From Prolixibacteraceae bacterium (lineage in GTDB: Bacteria; Bacteroidota; Bacteroidia; Bacteroidales; Prolixibacteraceae), in assembly GCA_016930735.1 (NCBI GenBank), contig JAFGGF010000214.1, forward strand, positions 1 to 25,731: DNA of 25,731 bases. Direction: 5' to 3'. Below the pieces are notes generated by a model that worked only from the letters and a program-made list of their open reading frames with translations, was not told the origin of the DNA and did not search any database. The position numbers and the translations under genes were made by a program. Positions 7,829 through 17,100 of the stretch are shown here, piece after piece. How positions within the stretch are numbered: the stretch's first letter is position 1; every line of letters begins with the position of its first letter.

Positions 7829-9058
7829 ATGGCATCAATAGGCTGGATTGACTTTTCAACTACCGACCGTAATCGTGTCGGTTCCATTCTTGACCTTTTA
7901 CGGCCCGAGGGCATGGTTGATGAGCTGGGCATGGGTACCATGCGCGACGGGCTTGCCAATCAGCTATTCCCCGGGATAAGTACAATCCAGACGCGGGCAA
8001 AATATTTTTTTATTATTCCATATATTCTTTACGATTATCAGAAATTAAAACCGGCTCAGCGCAAGGGAAAAACCCCCTCACGATACCTTGAGGAGCAGGA
8101 ATATGAGATCATGTGGAATCTGGCCGATAAATACCGGCACGAGGATGGTTCCGGGGTAATCGGCATTACAAAAAAACGACCGGAGAAAATTGTTCGTCGG
8201 CCATCGGCCATATATTGGAACGGTCTGTATACCTATCAATTTATTGACACTTCCGGACTCGGTGTGGAAGGTTTCCTTCAGCAAACCGTCAATCCGAACC
8301 TCGACTCACTCCTTTCCTCGTTCATGGAAGGAGATGACGCTGTGAACGACGATGCCGATGCTGAATATGAAAATACCTTTCATCTTCGGATCCCGCCAAA
8401 ACTAAACTGGAACGAAAATCTCACGCTTGACCTTGAACAGGACGAAGCCGAATTATTCATGGATAGAATCCTTTCAATCTCAAAAAATAAACTGATTGCT
8501 GAATTGCTGATAAATGAAGATCTCTGGTCTTTGTTTCAGCAAGCCGGTAACTTTCAGCAGTTCGCTCTGGCTGCATCCAGTCTGGGCACACTCCCGGCTT
8601 CCATCAGGGATCTACTCATACTGGCACACGATTTCTCAGCGCTGATGCATGGCGCTCATATAACCTACAACTGCCTTCTGCAAAAGATGGTATTCGACTT
8701 GGATTATTATACCGGAGAATGGGAAACATGGCTGGAAAATATTCAAACCAACATGATTGATTATGACAATTTTAATCCCGAAGTTCTGTTTAGTTATTCA
8801 CCAACTACCCGAAGTAGCTCTGAACAGTTTGTCAGGGAGTGGTGGAAACAAACCCGGCTTGGCTTCCCCGATTTGAACAAACGCAATGACCTGGTCAAAA
8901 AGCAGGAAGCAATGGTTAAAAGATCCAAAGCTAGGTTGCTGTACAACAAAACCGACGAAGTTCGGGAAGGTAAATGGATGGGATTAAAACACTTCGAATA
9001 TCGATTCGGTCAGGGACGAACTATTTTAACGGATATAAAAACAGCCTTAAACCAGTAA
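7829..9058 (+). CDS. DUF6361-like protein, first gene of a two-gene unit with a PLD-like protein
   Basis: A 409-residue protein, probably of the DUF6361 family, named from recalled family features. It opens with GWIDFS, then a block around LGMGTMRDGLANQLFPG and TIQTRAKYFFIIPY, which I take as the family core. The middle and C-terminal parts are mostly helical, with an acidic stretch (about 168-180). No signal peptide or transmembrane segment is visible, so it is probably cytoplasmic. Its stop is followed after 2 bases by the ATG of a phospholipase D-like gene, so the two are likely translated together. From general knowledge, such proteins sit beside PLD-like proteins and often helicases in defence islands, but no biochemical role is known. 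Base composition is higher in GC than the flanking intergenic DNA. Confidence 0.62.
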   Translation: MASIGWIDFSTTDRNRVGSILDLLRPEGMVDELGMGTMRDGLANQLFPGISTIQTRAKYFFIIPYILYDYQKLKPAQRKGKTPSRYLEEQEYEIMWNLADKYRHEDGSGVIGITKKRPEKIVRRPSAIYWNGLYTYQFIDTSGLGVEGFLQQTVNPNLDSLLSSFMEGDDAVNDDADAEYENTFHLRIPPKLNWNENLTLDLEQDEAELFMDRILSISKNKLIAELLINEDLWSLFQQAGNFQQFALAASSLGTLPASIRDLLILAHDFSALMHGAHITYNCLLQKMVFDLDYYTGEWETWLENIQTNMIDYDNFNPEVLFSYSPTTRSSSEQFVREWWKQTRLGFPDLNKRNDLVKKQEAMVKRSKARLLYNKTDEVREGKWMGLKHFEYRFGQGRTILTDIKTALNQ

Positions 9059-9060
9059 AG

Positions 9061-10320
9061 ATGTTGCATCCTAAACAAAACCGGATTGATTATGGCGAGC
9101 AGCTCATTCCTCCAAATGGCTATGAATTCATTCATGCCATTGGAACAACCTATTCGCTCGATCTGGAGGCTTTAATGTTGCTGCCCATCGCTTTGTTTTA
9201 TGCAAAAAAGATTGAAGGAACTTCCGATGAGCTTCGTTACGACATGCTGGACGCGATTACAAAGGCAGCAGAAAAGATCACCATTTTCTATCATAACAGC
9301 CAGTTAAAGGTTCCTTCAAAATACCATCATTTAATGGCTTACTGGGAAAAGGGTATTCAAGCTGTTTCAATGCCGCATTATGCCAGCTCTTTTCACCCCA
9401 AAGTATGGATTGTTCGATATGAAAGTGAGGACAATAAACCCATGTACCGTTTTATTAACACAAGTCGCAATCTGACATTTTCACGCGACTGGGATGTTGC
9501 CTTTTCAACCCAGGGGATCGTGACAAATAGCGTGCAGGAGAAGAATAAGCCCTTGATCCATTTTCTGAAATACCTGAGCCGATATTGCAAACACAAAATC
9601 CCCAAATCATTTGCTGAAGATCTGTTAAAAGTGAAGTTCGACCTGCCGGATAAATTTGAAGAACTGAACTTTTACCCAATTGGAATAAAAGATCCCGAAA
9701 CGGACACTTTATATTCCAACCCGTTAACATCAAAGTCGGAGAAGTGGAACAAGCTACTGCTTGTTTCTCCTTTTCTCGATAACAAAACGCTTACAACGAT
9801 AAGACAGTCTGTTTCTACCAAACCAACATTGTGCAGCAGGCGTGATCAATTGGAAAAAATGAATTCTTCAGTACTTGAACGATATACCCCGTTTGAATTC
9901 AATACCTATTTCAGCAATGCAGAATTCATGCAGGATTTTGAGGAAGATGGTGTTGTCCCAACTGCCCAAAACCTACATGCAAAACTATATGTTGCGTTGC
10001 TTTCAAAAGTACCTCACTGGTACCTCGGATCAGCCAATTGTTCCGAACCGGCCCAAAAACGCAATATCGAATTTCTGGTAGAACTTAAAGGGCAAAATAT
10101 TAAAGGACTTCGAACAAAAGATGTGGTCCGGATGCTCACTGATCCTGAAAAGGCAGATGGAGCTGCCATCTTTAATCCATATATGCCGGGTGAAAAAAAG
10201 GGTGAAGAGGATTTGCTTTTAATTGGATTTTTTACTAAAAAAATGGATTGTCAGGTTAAACAAATATTTAAATGCAGATTGGTAGGTTATTTAAATTGTT
10301 TTGTCGCAAATATTTACTAA
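9061..10320 (+). CDS. Phospholipase D-like (HKD-type) protein, possibly truncated at the C-terminus
   Basis: A 419-residue protein starting at ATG 9061. An upstream in-frame ATG at 8974 is unlikely because it would overlap the DUF6361-like gene by 85 bases. Two half-sites of PLD type are visible: HPKVWIVRY with a following NTSRNLTF, and LHAKLYVALL followed by YLGSANCS. Each supplies the H-x-K and the Asn/Ser-rich loop typical of PLD-superfamily nucleases and helicase-linked PLD domains. The protein is probably cytoplasmic and may act on nucleic acid. After GEEDLL (about 10215) the frame turns AT-rich and cysteine-rich and looks unlike the rest, and it ends inside the AbiE operator. This suggests the original C-terminus, and perhaps a downstream helicase gene, were lost when the AbiE cassette joined. 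Confidence 0.65.
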   Translation: MLHPKQNRIDYGEQLIPPNGYEFIHAIGTTYSLDLEALMLLPIALFYAKKIEGTSDELRYDMLDAITKAAEKITIFYHNSQLKVPSKYHHLMAYWEKGIQAVSMPHYASSFHPKVWIVRYESEDNKPMYRFINTSRNLTFSRDWDVAFSTQGIVTNSVQEKNKPLIHFLKYLSRYCKHKIPKSFAEDLLKVKFDLPDKFEELNFYPIGIKDPETDTLYSNPLTSKSEKWNKLLLVSPFLDNKTLTTIRQSVSTKPTLCSRRDQLEKMNSSVLERYTPFEFNTYFSNAEFMQDFEEDGVVPTAQNLHAKLYVALLSKVPHWYLGSANCSEPAQKRNIEFLVELKGQNIKGLRTKDVVRMLTDPEKADGAAIFNPYMPGEKKGEEDLLLIGFFTKKMDCQVKQIFKCRLVGYLNCFVANIY

Positions 10321-10331
10321 ATTGGCGACAA
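10301..10331. promoter_or_regulatory. Operator-like inverted repeat upstream of the AbiEi-like gene
   Basis: TTGTCGC (10301-10307) and GCGACAA (10325-10331) are perfect arms. Most of the AT-rich bases between them also pair, giving a 31-bp imperfect palindrome. It ends 15 bases before the antitoxin ATG and overlaps the last codons of the PLD gene. AbiEi proteins are known to bind inverted repeats in their own promoters and repress them, so autoregulation is the natural reading. Confidence 0.6.
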
Positions 10332-10346
10332 TATATATATACATAT

Positions 10347-10949
10347 ATGAATGTAAGCACTGAATTACAAATACTAAAGAAAATAAAAAAAGCGAAGAGG
10401 GGTTCGCTGTTTTTCGTAGAAGATTTCTTACGCTTCGGGAATTCAAAAACTGTAACAAAAGCCTTGGAGCGGCTGGTTGCTAAAGAAAAAATTGCACGGG
10501 TAGCAAGGGGCATTTATGCCCGATTGGATTTCGATCCGATTTTGGGGCCTGTTAAACCAGGAGCCGAGGATATAGCAAAAGCGATTGCAAAAAGGGATAA
10601 AGCCCGAATAGTACCAACAGGGGTGTTGGCATTAAACGCTTTAGGCTTATCTACTCAGGTACCTATGAATATTGTTTATTTAACCGATGGTGCTGCCCGA
10701 AGAATCAACATTGGAAAACGAAAAATAATATTTAAAAAAGTAAGTCCGAAAAACCTGGCCGCAATAGGTGAAATAAGCCGTATGGTAATTCAGGCCCTAA
10801 AGGAAATAGGCAAAGACAAAGTCACTGAAAAAGAGAAACAGATCATCCTGAAGCATCTGAAAAACGAAGATAAATATCGTCTGGAACACGATATTCGTCT
10901 GGCACCGGAATGGATCAGAAAAATTATGCGTCAAGCATTAACAGAGTAA
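10347..10949 (+). CDS. AbiEi-like antitoxin / DUF6088 family winged-helix regulator
   Basis: A 200-residue protein. An N-terminal winged-helix region (about 5-60; KRGSLFFVEDF, then a TVTKALERLVAKEKIARV recognition-helix region and a RGIYAR wing) is followed by an alpha/beta AbiEi-type domain (GVLALNALGL and INIGKRKIIFKK). It fits DUF6088/AbiEi antitoxins of type IV toxin-antitoxin systems, which repress their own operon and counter the AbiEii nucleotidyltransferase. An ATG-like start at 10272 would overlap the operator and add unlike sequence, so ATG 10347 is chosen. The toxin gene starts 14 bp after its stop. A palindrome sits directly upstream. Confidence 0.86.
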   Translation: MNVSTELQILKKIKKAKRGSLFFVEDFLRFGNSKTVTKALERLVAKEKIARVARGIYARLDFDPILGPVKPGAEDIAKAIAKRDKARIVPTGVLALNALGLSTQVPMNIVYLTDGAARRINIGKRKIIFKKVSPKNLAAIGEISRMVIQALKEIGKDKVTEKEKQIILKHLKNEDKYRLEHDIRLAPEWIRKIMRQALTE

Positions 10950-10963
10950 TATAACTGAATATT

Positions 10964-12025
10964 ATGCGCAACGAATGGTATAACATACCAAAGGAAACAA
11001 AAGTCAATGCTTACACCCAGGTGGCTGAAAGTGCAGGAATACCTACTTATGCCGTTGAAAAAGATTGGTGGGTTATACAAATATTAGCTGCAATTTATAA
11101 AATGGATGCAGGGAAACACATGATATTTAAAGGCGGTACATCGCTGAGTAAAGCATGGAATTTAATTCAACGTTTTTCTGAAGACATCGATCTGGCATTA
11201 GACCGAAACTTCATTGGATTTACAGGAGAAATAAACAGGAGTCAGATAAAAAAATACCGTAAAGAAACAGGAAAATATATTTCGGAAAATTTTTGTCCTG
11301 AACTGGCAAACAAGCTTAAAGGAAATGGTTTAACCGATATCACCCTTAAATATGTAAATGCTAAAGCAAGCGATGCAGACCCTGTTCAGGTAGAAATAAT
11401 ATATCCCAATGTTATAGATTATACTGGTTATATTCAGCCCAGGGTTTTGCTCGAAATAAGTATTAGTTCATTGAAAGAACCTAATGAAATAAGTTCGTTT
11501 TATTCCTTTCTAGATGAATATTATTTTGAATCTTCGTTTGCAGGAGAAATGATAGAAATTCCTACTGCCATTCCTGAACGGACCTTTTTGGAAAAAATCT
11601 TTCTGCTTCATGAGGAATTTCAACGGCCCCAGAGAAAAATACGAACCGAAAGATATAGTCGTCATTTATACGATTTATACCAGTTAATTCAAACTGAACA
11701 TGCTGAAAATGCCATTCACAACAAAGAATTGTATCAAACAATTGTAGAACACCGACATCTGTTTTTTAATATTGGAGGAGTTGACTATAATTTACACAAT
11801 CCGCAAACCATAAATCCAATCCCCATTCCTGAATTTTACGATGAATATATGCTGGATTACAGAACAATGCAAGTTGAAATGATTTATGGTGATTCTCCTG
11901 CATTTGGACCTATGATTGACGCCATAAAAGAATTTGTGGGAAAAAAGATAAACAGTTTGGATTGGAAAATGGATAAAGAATTTCCGAAACCCAAAAATCA
12001 AAACAAAAATCTAAAAAATGATTGA
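10964..12025 (+). CDS. AbiEii/AbiGii-family nucleotidyltransferase toxin
   Basis: A 353-residue protein with the DNA polymerase beta-type nucleotidyltransferase signature of AbiEii toxins: GGTSLSK (57-63), then RFSEDIDL (70-77) with metal-binding D74 and D76, a later acidic strand QVEI (142-145), ERTFLEK (205-211) and YDLYQL (236-241). Members characterised elsewhere transfer nucleotides to RNA, including tRNA in the mycobacterial relatives, stopping growth during phage infection. It lies 14 bp after the AbiEi-like gene in the usual antitoxin-toxin order, and its 3' end overlaps the next gene by 8 bp. All expected motifs are present, so it looks functional. Confidence 0.92.
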   Translation: MRNEWYNIPKETKVNAYTQVAESAGIPTYAVEKDWWVIQILAAIYKMDAGKHMIFKGGTSLSKAWNLIQRFSEDIDLALDRNFIGFTGEINRSQIKKYRKETGKYISENFCPELANKLKGNGLTDITLKYVNAKASDADPVQVEIIYPNVIDYTGYIQPRVLLEISISSLKEPNEISSFYSFLDEYYFESSFAGEMIEIPTAIPERTFLEKIFLLHEEFQRPQRKIRTERYSRHLYDLYQLIQTEHAENAIHNKELYQTIVEHRHLFFNIGGVDYNLHNPQTINPIPIPEFYDEYMLDYRTMQVEMIYGDSPAFGPMIDAIKEFVGKKINSLDWKMDKEFPKPKNQNKNLKND

Positions 12026-12455
12026 TTTCAGAACAATACGTGCATTTGCTGCAAAGCATTTTTACACATGGCCGGACGGTCAGGATTTCAACTGGCTAAG
12101 AAAGAACTGGCACAAGTTTGAGCAATATTTTTCTACAGAATCCGAAGCAGAAGATTTCATCATTGCGTTATCATATATATACATGGCCTTTTGCATTGAG
12201 GCCTATTTTGAAAAGCCTGCTGATGTTAAAGAGTATCTGAAAATATCATGGTTCGTAGAAGATTATTGCAGCGATGAACCTTTTCCGGGTTGTTATGAAG
12301 AGCAAATTAACAGGGGGTACAAAACAGCACTTGAAATTCTCAGGAAAAACTATCACCCTGATGATATTTTACGGGAATTCAGTTCGATCAAAATAGATGA
12401 GTTTTTTCCTCATCCCGATGGGCAGCAATACATTTATGATGTTTGGGGATTTTAG
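12018..12455 (+). CDS. Hypothetical protein coupled to the AbiE toxin gene
   Basis: A 145-residue protein I do not recognise. Its ATG overlaps the toxin stop by 8 bp, so translation is likely coupled. The protein is acidic and rich in Trp, Tyr and Phe, with predicted helices around WLRKNWHKFEQYF and EDFIIALSYIYMAF, and a C-terminal segment ending FFPHPDGQQYIYDVWGF. No signal peptide, transmembrane segment or catalytic motif is visible. Possibilities are an accessory antitoxin or adaptor of the AbiE pair, or a sensor; no function is claimed. The gene is followed at once by a 16-bp palindrome. Confidence 0.75.
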   Translation: MIDFRTIRAFAAKHFYTWPDGQDFNWLRKNWHKFEQYFSTESEAEDFIIALSYIYMAFCIEAYFEKPADVKEYLKISWFVEDYCSDEPFPGCYEEQINRGYKTALEILRKNYHPDDILREFSSIKIDEFFPHPDGQQYIYDVWGF

Positions 12456-12458
12456 CTT

Positions 12459-12474
12459 TTTATGAGCTCATAAA
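12459..12474. terminator. Palindrome between convergent genes, possible bidirectional terminator
   Basis: TTTATGAGCTCATAAA is a perfect 16-bp palindrome, 3 bases after the stop of the plus-strand gene and 15 bases from the stop of the convergent DUF3267 gene. The position suits a shared terminator. The flanking T-run is short, so strength is uncertain. Confidence 0.45.
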
Positions 12475-12489
12475 GTATTTATTTGTAAC

Positions 12490-13050
12490 CTAATCTATCT
12501 CTCTTATAAATCCCATTTTTTCCGGATGGTCTGATATATATGTATTATTATCCAGTTTTCTCAACATATAAAGGGCAATAATATCTCCCCCGGCTGCCCA
12601 GGTGAAAAATATACCAAAACTCAGGAAACCTCCGTGTCCGATTATTAATCCGATTATAGAAGGTATAATCCCCATCACAATCAGCGGCATTGCTCCACCA
12701 ATTTTATAATGCTTAACTTTTAATGGTTCCTTACAATGGCAATAAGGTGTCAGGAATTTCCATTTGACCCCAAATTTTATTGATTTTAATCCGTTCGATG
12801 CAAAATAGCCCCATGTTAATCCATGAAGCAACTCATGCATTATGATACCTCCAAGAAAGAAAAGGAGAAAATAATTCGAAAAAAGGTCTTTCCCGGTTTT
12901 AAAAGTTTCAAAATCCCAGATTAAAACGAAGGGAATTAAAATCAATGCTGTAATGGGAACAATCATTATCAAAGCAATCAGATTTACTTTTCCCATTCCC
13001 ATCGTAAACTCTTCAATTTCTTTATTTTCAGTTTTTGTAATTTCTTCCAT
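12490..13050 (-). CDS. DUF3267 putative zincin membrane metalloprotease
   Basis: A 186-residue integral membrane protein. Hydrophobic segments lie at about 22-45, 58-75, 118-138 and 141-163. The zinc motif HELLH (72-76) sits at a membrane edge, followed by the family-typical YCHCKEPL stretch (103-110), and a GGD (154-156) late in the chain could supply a third ligand. This matches DUF3267 putative zincin peptidases, membrane proteins of unknown substrate. The gene lies 84 bp downstream of the nuclease-like gene on the same strand and may share its transcript. It converges on the AbiE operon. Site-2-protease-like activity is inference only. Confidence 0.85.
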   Translation of the reverse strand: MEEITKTENKEIEEFTMGMGKVNLIALIMIVPITALILIPFVLIWDFETFKTGKDLFSNYFLLFFLGGIIMHELLHGLTWGYFASNGLKSIKFGVKWKFLTPYCHCKEPLKVKHYKIGGAMPLIVMGIIPSIIGLIIGHGGFLSFGIFFTWAAGGDIIALYMLRKLDNNTYISDHPEKMGFIREID

Positions 13051-13134
13051 GATTTTCTTTAATAATAAGTTTGGGTTGTCTATGCTTGACCTCTCAGACC
13101 AATCATATTCACATTTATTTTGGAAATTTTTTAT

Positions 13135-13905
13135 TTATTCTAATTTTTCATTTTTTAATAAATTCATTCCTTCTTGAATAGCTATTCTTGTCCTGTCATT
13201 TTCATTGTATTGACTCTTTGCAATTTCATTGCAATTTGTCCAGTTTATGTCTGGATTAAATAAATTTGCACCAAGTTTGAAAACTGTATAAACAGGTGGT
13301 TTTGTAAAACCTAAATCCTCATATAATACTTCAGCCCATACTTGTGAAATATTCCATGTTCGTTTAATTTGTATAGAATCAAAATCTTGTGTCAATTTAG
13401 CCTCACAAACAAGCATAATATTGTCAATTAGAATAACAAGATCAGGCTTAGCATTAAACATTCCCTGGATTGCACCATAAACTATTTTCTCATTTTGAGA
13501 TAGTGGAATATTTAACCTTTCAGCTTTTTGCCTAATTTGCTTAGGATGTGTATTTAAGTAATTATTTAACTCATCGGGTAATTTTGAGAATAACCTGCAA
13601 TCAGATATTTTCTCATGCTCCATTACCTTTTTTGTTATGCTATCCATCAATTGAAAAACATCAGGTTTCCGGTTATGGTAGGCGTCTCTTATGATTGAAG
13701 CTTCACAATAAATTGATACATTTTCAAATTTCAGATCATTCAGGTTTGGTTGACCATTTCTGAATATCAGGTTGCTTTCACTCAAGTAATTCAAGAATTT
13801 CCCAAGGGGACTATTTCTCTTTTTGTCCAAATTTTCATGCAATAACCGAAACAGGTGAGCACAAATTGCTCTTTCTTCTCTGTTATAAGAATCATATTTA
13901 ATCAT
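13135..13905 (-). CDS. Putative PD-(D/E)XK nuclease, uncharacterised
   Basis: A 256-residue protein from ATG 13905. An extended GTG start at 13944 exists but adds unlike sequence. The C-terminal half carries a nuclease-like core: a helix (YGAIQGMF), then KPDLVILI with D155, then MLVCEAKL with E168-A-K170, and a following helix with QIKRTW and SQVWAEV. That spacing is typical of PD-(D/E)XK restriction-type folds. The N-terminal 120 residues are helical with no recognised domain. It is AT-rich. It sits upstream of the membrane zincin gene, next to a defence island, so a defence role is possible, but no family name is claimed. Confidence 0.7.
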   Translation of the reverse strand: MIKYDSYNREERAICAHLFRLLHENLDKKRNSPLGKFLNYLSESNLIFRNGQPNLNDLKFENVSIYCEASIIRDAYHNRKPDVFQLMDSITKKVMEHEKISDCRLFSKLPDELNNYLNTHPKQIRQKAERLNIPLSQNEKIVYGAIQGMFNAKPDLVILIDNIMLVCEAKLTQDFDSIQIKRTWNISQVWAEVLYEDLGFTKPPVYTVFKLGANLFNPDINWTNCNEIAKSQYNENDRTRIAIQEGMNLLKNEKLE

Positions 13906-13988
13906 TATAGATGGTTTATAGTTAAATACAAAATTTATGAACACTAAAATTATTCATTTTTTATTAAAGCATCTCTATAAAACCACAA

Positions 13989-14015
13989 AACCCCCACGCT
14001 ACACGCGCAGGGGTT
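13989..14015 (-). terminator. Rho-independent terminator-like hairpin downstream of the T9SS protein gene
   Basis: On the minus strand, AACCCC (14015-14010) pairs with GGGGTT (13994-13989) around a GC-rich loop, followed by TTGTGGTTTTA. It lies about 100 bases beyond the stop of the large secreted-protein gene. It may also be a REP-type repeat. Confidence 0.5.
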
Positions 14016-14114
14016 ACCCCAAACTAAAACGCCGATCCAAATCTTAATTTCAAATTTATATTCTGAAATTTATATATGCAAGTTTCCACACTCTTATTAA
14101 TAGCAACCTATATT

Positions 14115-17100
14115 TTATTCAATAATTATCTTCTGCGTCAACTGTTTTTCTTGATCGTTTGCCCTAATCAAATAGATCCCTTTAGGAACATTCGAAAGAT
14201 CAAAAAGAATGTCATTTTCATCAGTAGATATAAGCCTTAATACCCTTCCCTGGGAATTTATTACCCTTAAATCCACATTCGAATTAAAATTCTGTAATTC
14301 AACGGTAATATTTCCATTGCTTGGATTCGGGTACACTTTCAGTGATGGCATCAAAATATCTTCTCCGGTATTATCTTCTTCCTGAATTTCAAATGATTTC
14401 TTTTCAGGATAGGTTTCCTCATAGACAATGCTTTCCGCAAGCGGATCACAAAATGAACCAATGGTTGTGATATATGCACTCATGTAACAGCCCGGGTGGG
14501 CATGAAAACCGTTCAGAAACTGGATGGAATATCCGGCTATGAATGTTGCTGCAGAACCTGACTCCAGGATAACATCACTATCGTCGCCTGCAACAGTAAC
14601 AATATTTTGTGCATTGTAGCAAGCGGATTCACCTGAAGTTAACGTGATATCTGAAGCCTGGTAATCGACAGGTACACTACTTAATGTTGTAAAACTAACC
14701 TCATCGCCATAAGTTGTACCAGCAGTATTTGAAGCATAAGCCCTTATATAATAGGTTGTGCATGGATTAAGATTATTAACTGTTTCTTGAAATTCACCTG
14801 CGTCAGTAATACTTCCAAGAGAAATTTTAATATCAGTTGTATCAGGATTCGTATTTGTGCTTAAACAAAAACCGTGATCGGTTGGGGTAGGATATCCAGT
14901 TTCGATTAAATTCCCTTTGAGTATTCTCGAGGTATTTTTAACAAATAAAGCATCAAGGGTTGTAACTTCTGGAAATACTCTGTGTTCAAAACCTTGCCAG
15001 GATAGAAATGAAAAACCTTCATTGTATTCACCTGATTCGTCTATTCCCCAATAGTCATTTATTCCGTTTTCAGTTTCCTGTAGAAAATCCCAACCAACAT
15101 CAATATATATTTCCTGATTTTTAAGTTCATCATAAGACAAAGGAGTCCCATAGCTGTTACCAATTCCAACATAACCATCATAATAAAAACAATTAGAAAT
15201 TGTACCTGAATCAAATACACCTAATATACCACCAACATCTGAACCTTGTTTAGAAAAGAATGGGATGGAATAACAATTAATTATATTACTAGAATTATAG
15301 TTAAAGCCTACAAGACCTCCTACATCGTCACCTCCGAATACCATTCCTTTGAAATAACAATTTGAAATATTAGAAAAATTCATATTCGATCCTGCTATTC
15401 CACCGTTTCCTTCAAAACTTTTTGATACATCAATTCCATCTATTGTCCCTCCTGAAAAACAATTAGAAATGTTTGAATACGTTGAATTGCGGCCGGTTAT
15501 TCCTCCCAAATTTTCTCCTCCATACAAAACTCCTGTTGTACTACATTCATAAATATTAGAATTGAAAATAGAGCCAGCTAAAGCTCCTATATTATCTCCA
15601 TAATAAATAAGTGACCCAATAGTATCCCTTGCAATAATATGATAGCCCTTTAAATTTAAGTTATGTATAGTTGCACCAATTAGGTCATGAAATAAACCTA
15701 AACCATCATGGTGTTGGTGTATAAATAAATTGGAAATACTCAATCCGTTTCCATTAAAACTGCCTGAAAATGATTCAATTGGGATCCAACCACTTGAACT
15801 ATTTTCTCTACTATATATACTACCATAAAAATCAAGGTCATTTAAAAGAATAAAATCTTTATTAGAAAAGTACCGGACACTGTCTAGTTTTGTTATAGTA
15901 TTGATTTGAAAAGGATTACCTATACTTCCATCTCCCAAAAACGAATGTACATTAATCAAAAACGTTAAATCAACAGTTTCAGGATTACTGCCGTTTAATT
16001 GAATAGAATAAGGATAAGTACCAAGCTCATTTGAGGCATTCCATGAAACAATATTGTTATTTATAGACATTTCCTCTGGCCCATTTTTAATAACTGCATT
16101 CACTTGAGAATTGTCCATTTCAATAATCTGAAGTGTATCAGTGAATAATTCACTATTCTTTACGAGATTATTACTGGATAATAAAATCGGGTTATTGTAT
16201 AATGATCTTATCCCAGGAAAGGATATTCCTTCTGTAATTTTCCAAATTGAATCAAAATTCCAGTTGGTAAAAGAGCTTTCTTTCTTGAAATCATTTATAG
16301 ACAATTCATTTACTGTTTGATTGTTGTGGTTATAACCAATTCCTTTTTCAATCCCTGATAAAATCCTACTGAAAAAAGAATTTTTAACGGTTATTCCATT
16401 ATTCATTCCTATAAATCCTCCAGAATATGATCCATAACCATATATTTTTCCAATAGAATAACAATTCGTAATTTCTGATCCTCCCCAAGCATTACCTACT
16501 AACCCTCCAGATGAACCATTACAGAAAATATTCCCTGTTGAATAACAATTCTTTATCAATGAACTACTTTGCCCAAATAATCCCCCAACAGGGCCACTAC
16601 CTTCAACTTGAATAATGCAGTTTGAGTAACAATATTCAATTGAATCGTTAAAACTGTCACCAACTAATCCCCCCGTTGTACTATTTCCAAATATTTCTCC
16701 TGATGATCTACAATTAATAATAGTAGCATATTCACTATAACCTGATACGCTACCAATACCTTCACCACCTGAGATCAAACAATTTGTTAAACATAAATTT
16801 TTTATTGTGCCATTTGACACAAAGCCCCAAAGACCAACATAGGAACTATCCGGTCTATTGATAAAAAGATTTGAGATTATTTTGTTATTTTCATCTAATG
16901 TCCCATAAAATGGTGATGAATAAGTTCCAATTGGTACCCAACCAGTTTCACTGCTATCACTACAGTAAGGAGATTGATTAAAATCCAAATCATTCATTAG
17001 GATAAAATTTTTATCAAGATAGTTTCTTGATAAATTCAGATCGCTAATTGATTCTATCTGGTAAGGATCTGATAAAGAACCATCTCCATTGAACTGAACA

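Noticed and set aside
8974..9060. Upstream ATG extending the PLD-like gene by 29 residues
   Set aside because: It would overlap the DUF6361-like gene by 85 bases, and the ATG at 9061 follows that stop directly.
10272..10346. 25-residue N-terminal extension of the AbiEi-like protein
   Set aside because: The extension translates the operator and TATA-rich leader and does not resemble the family N-terminus.
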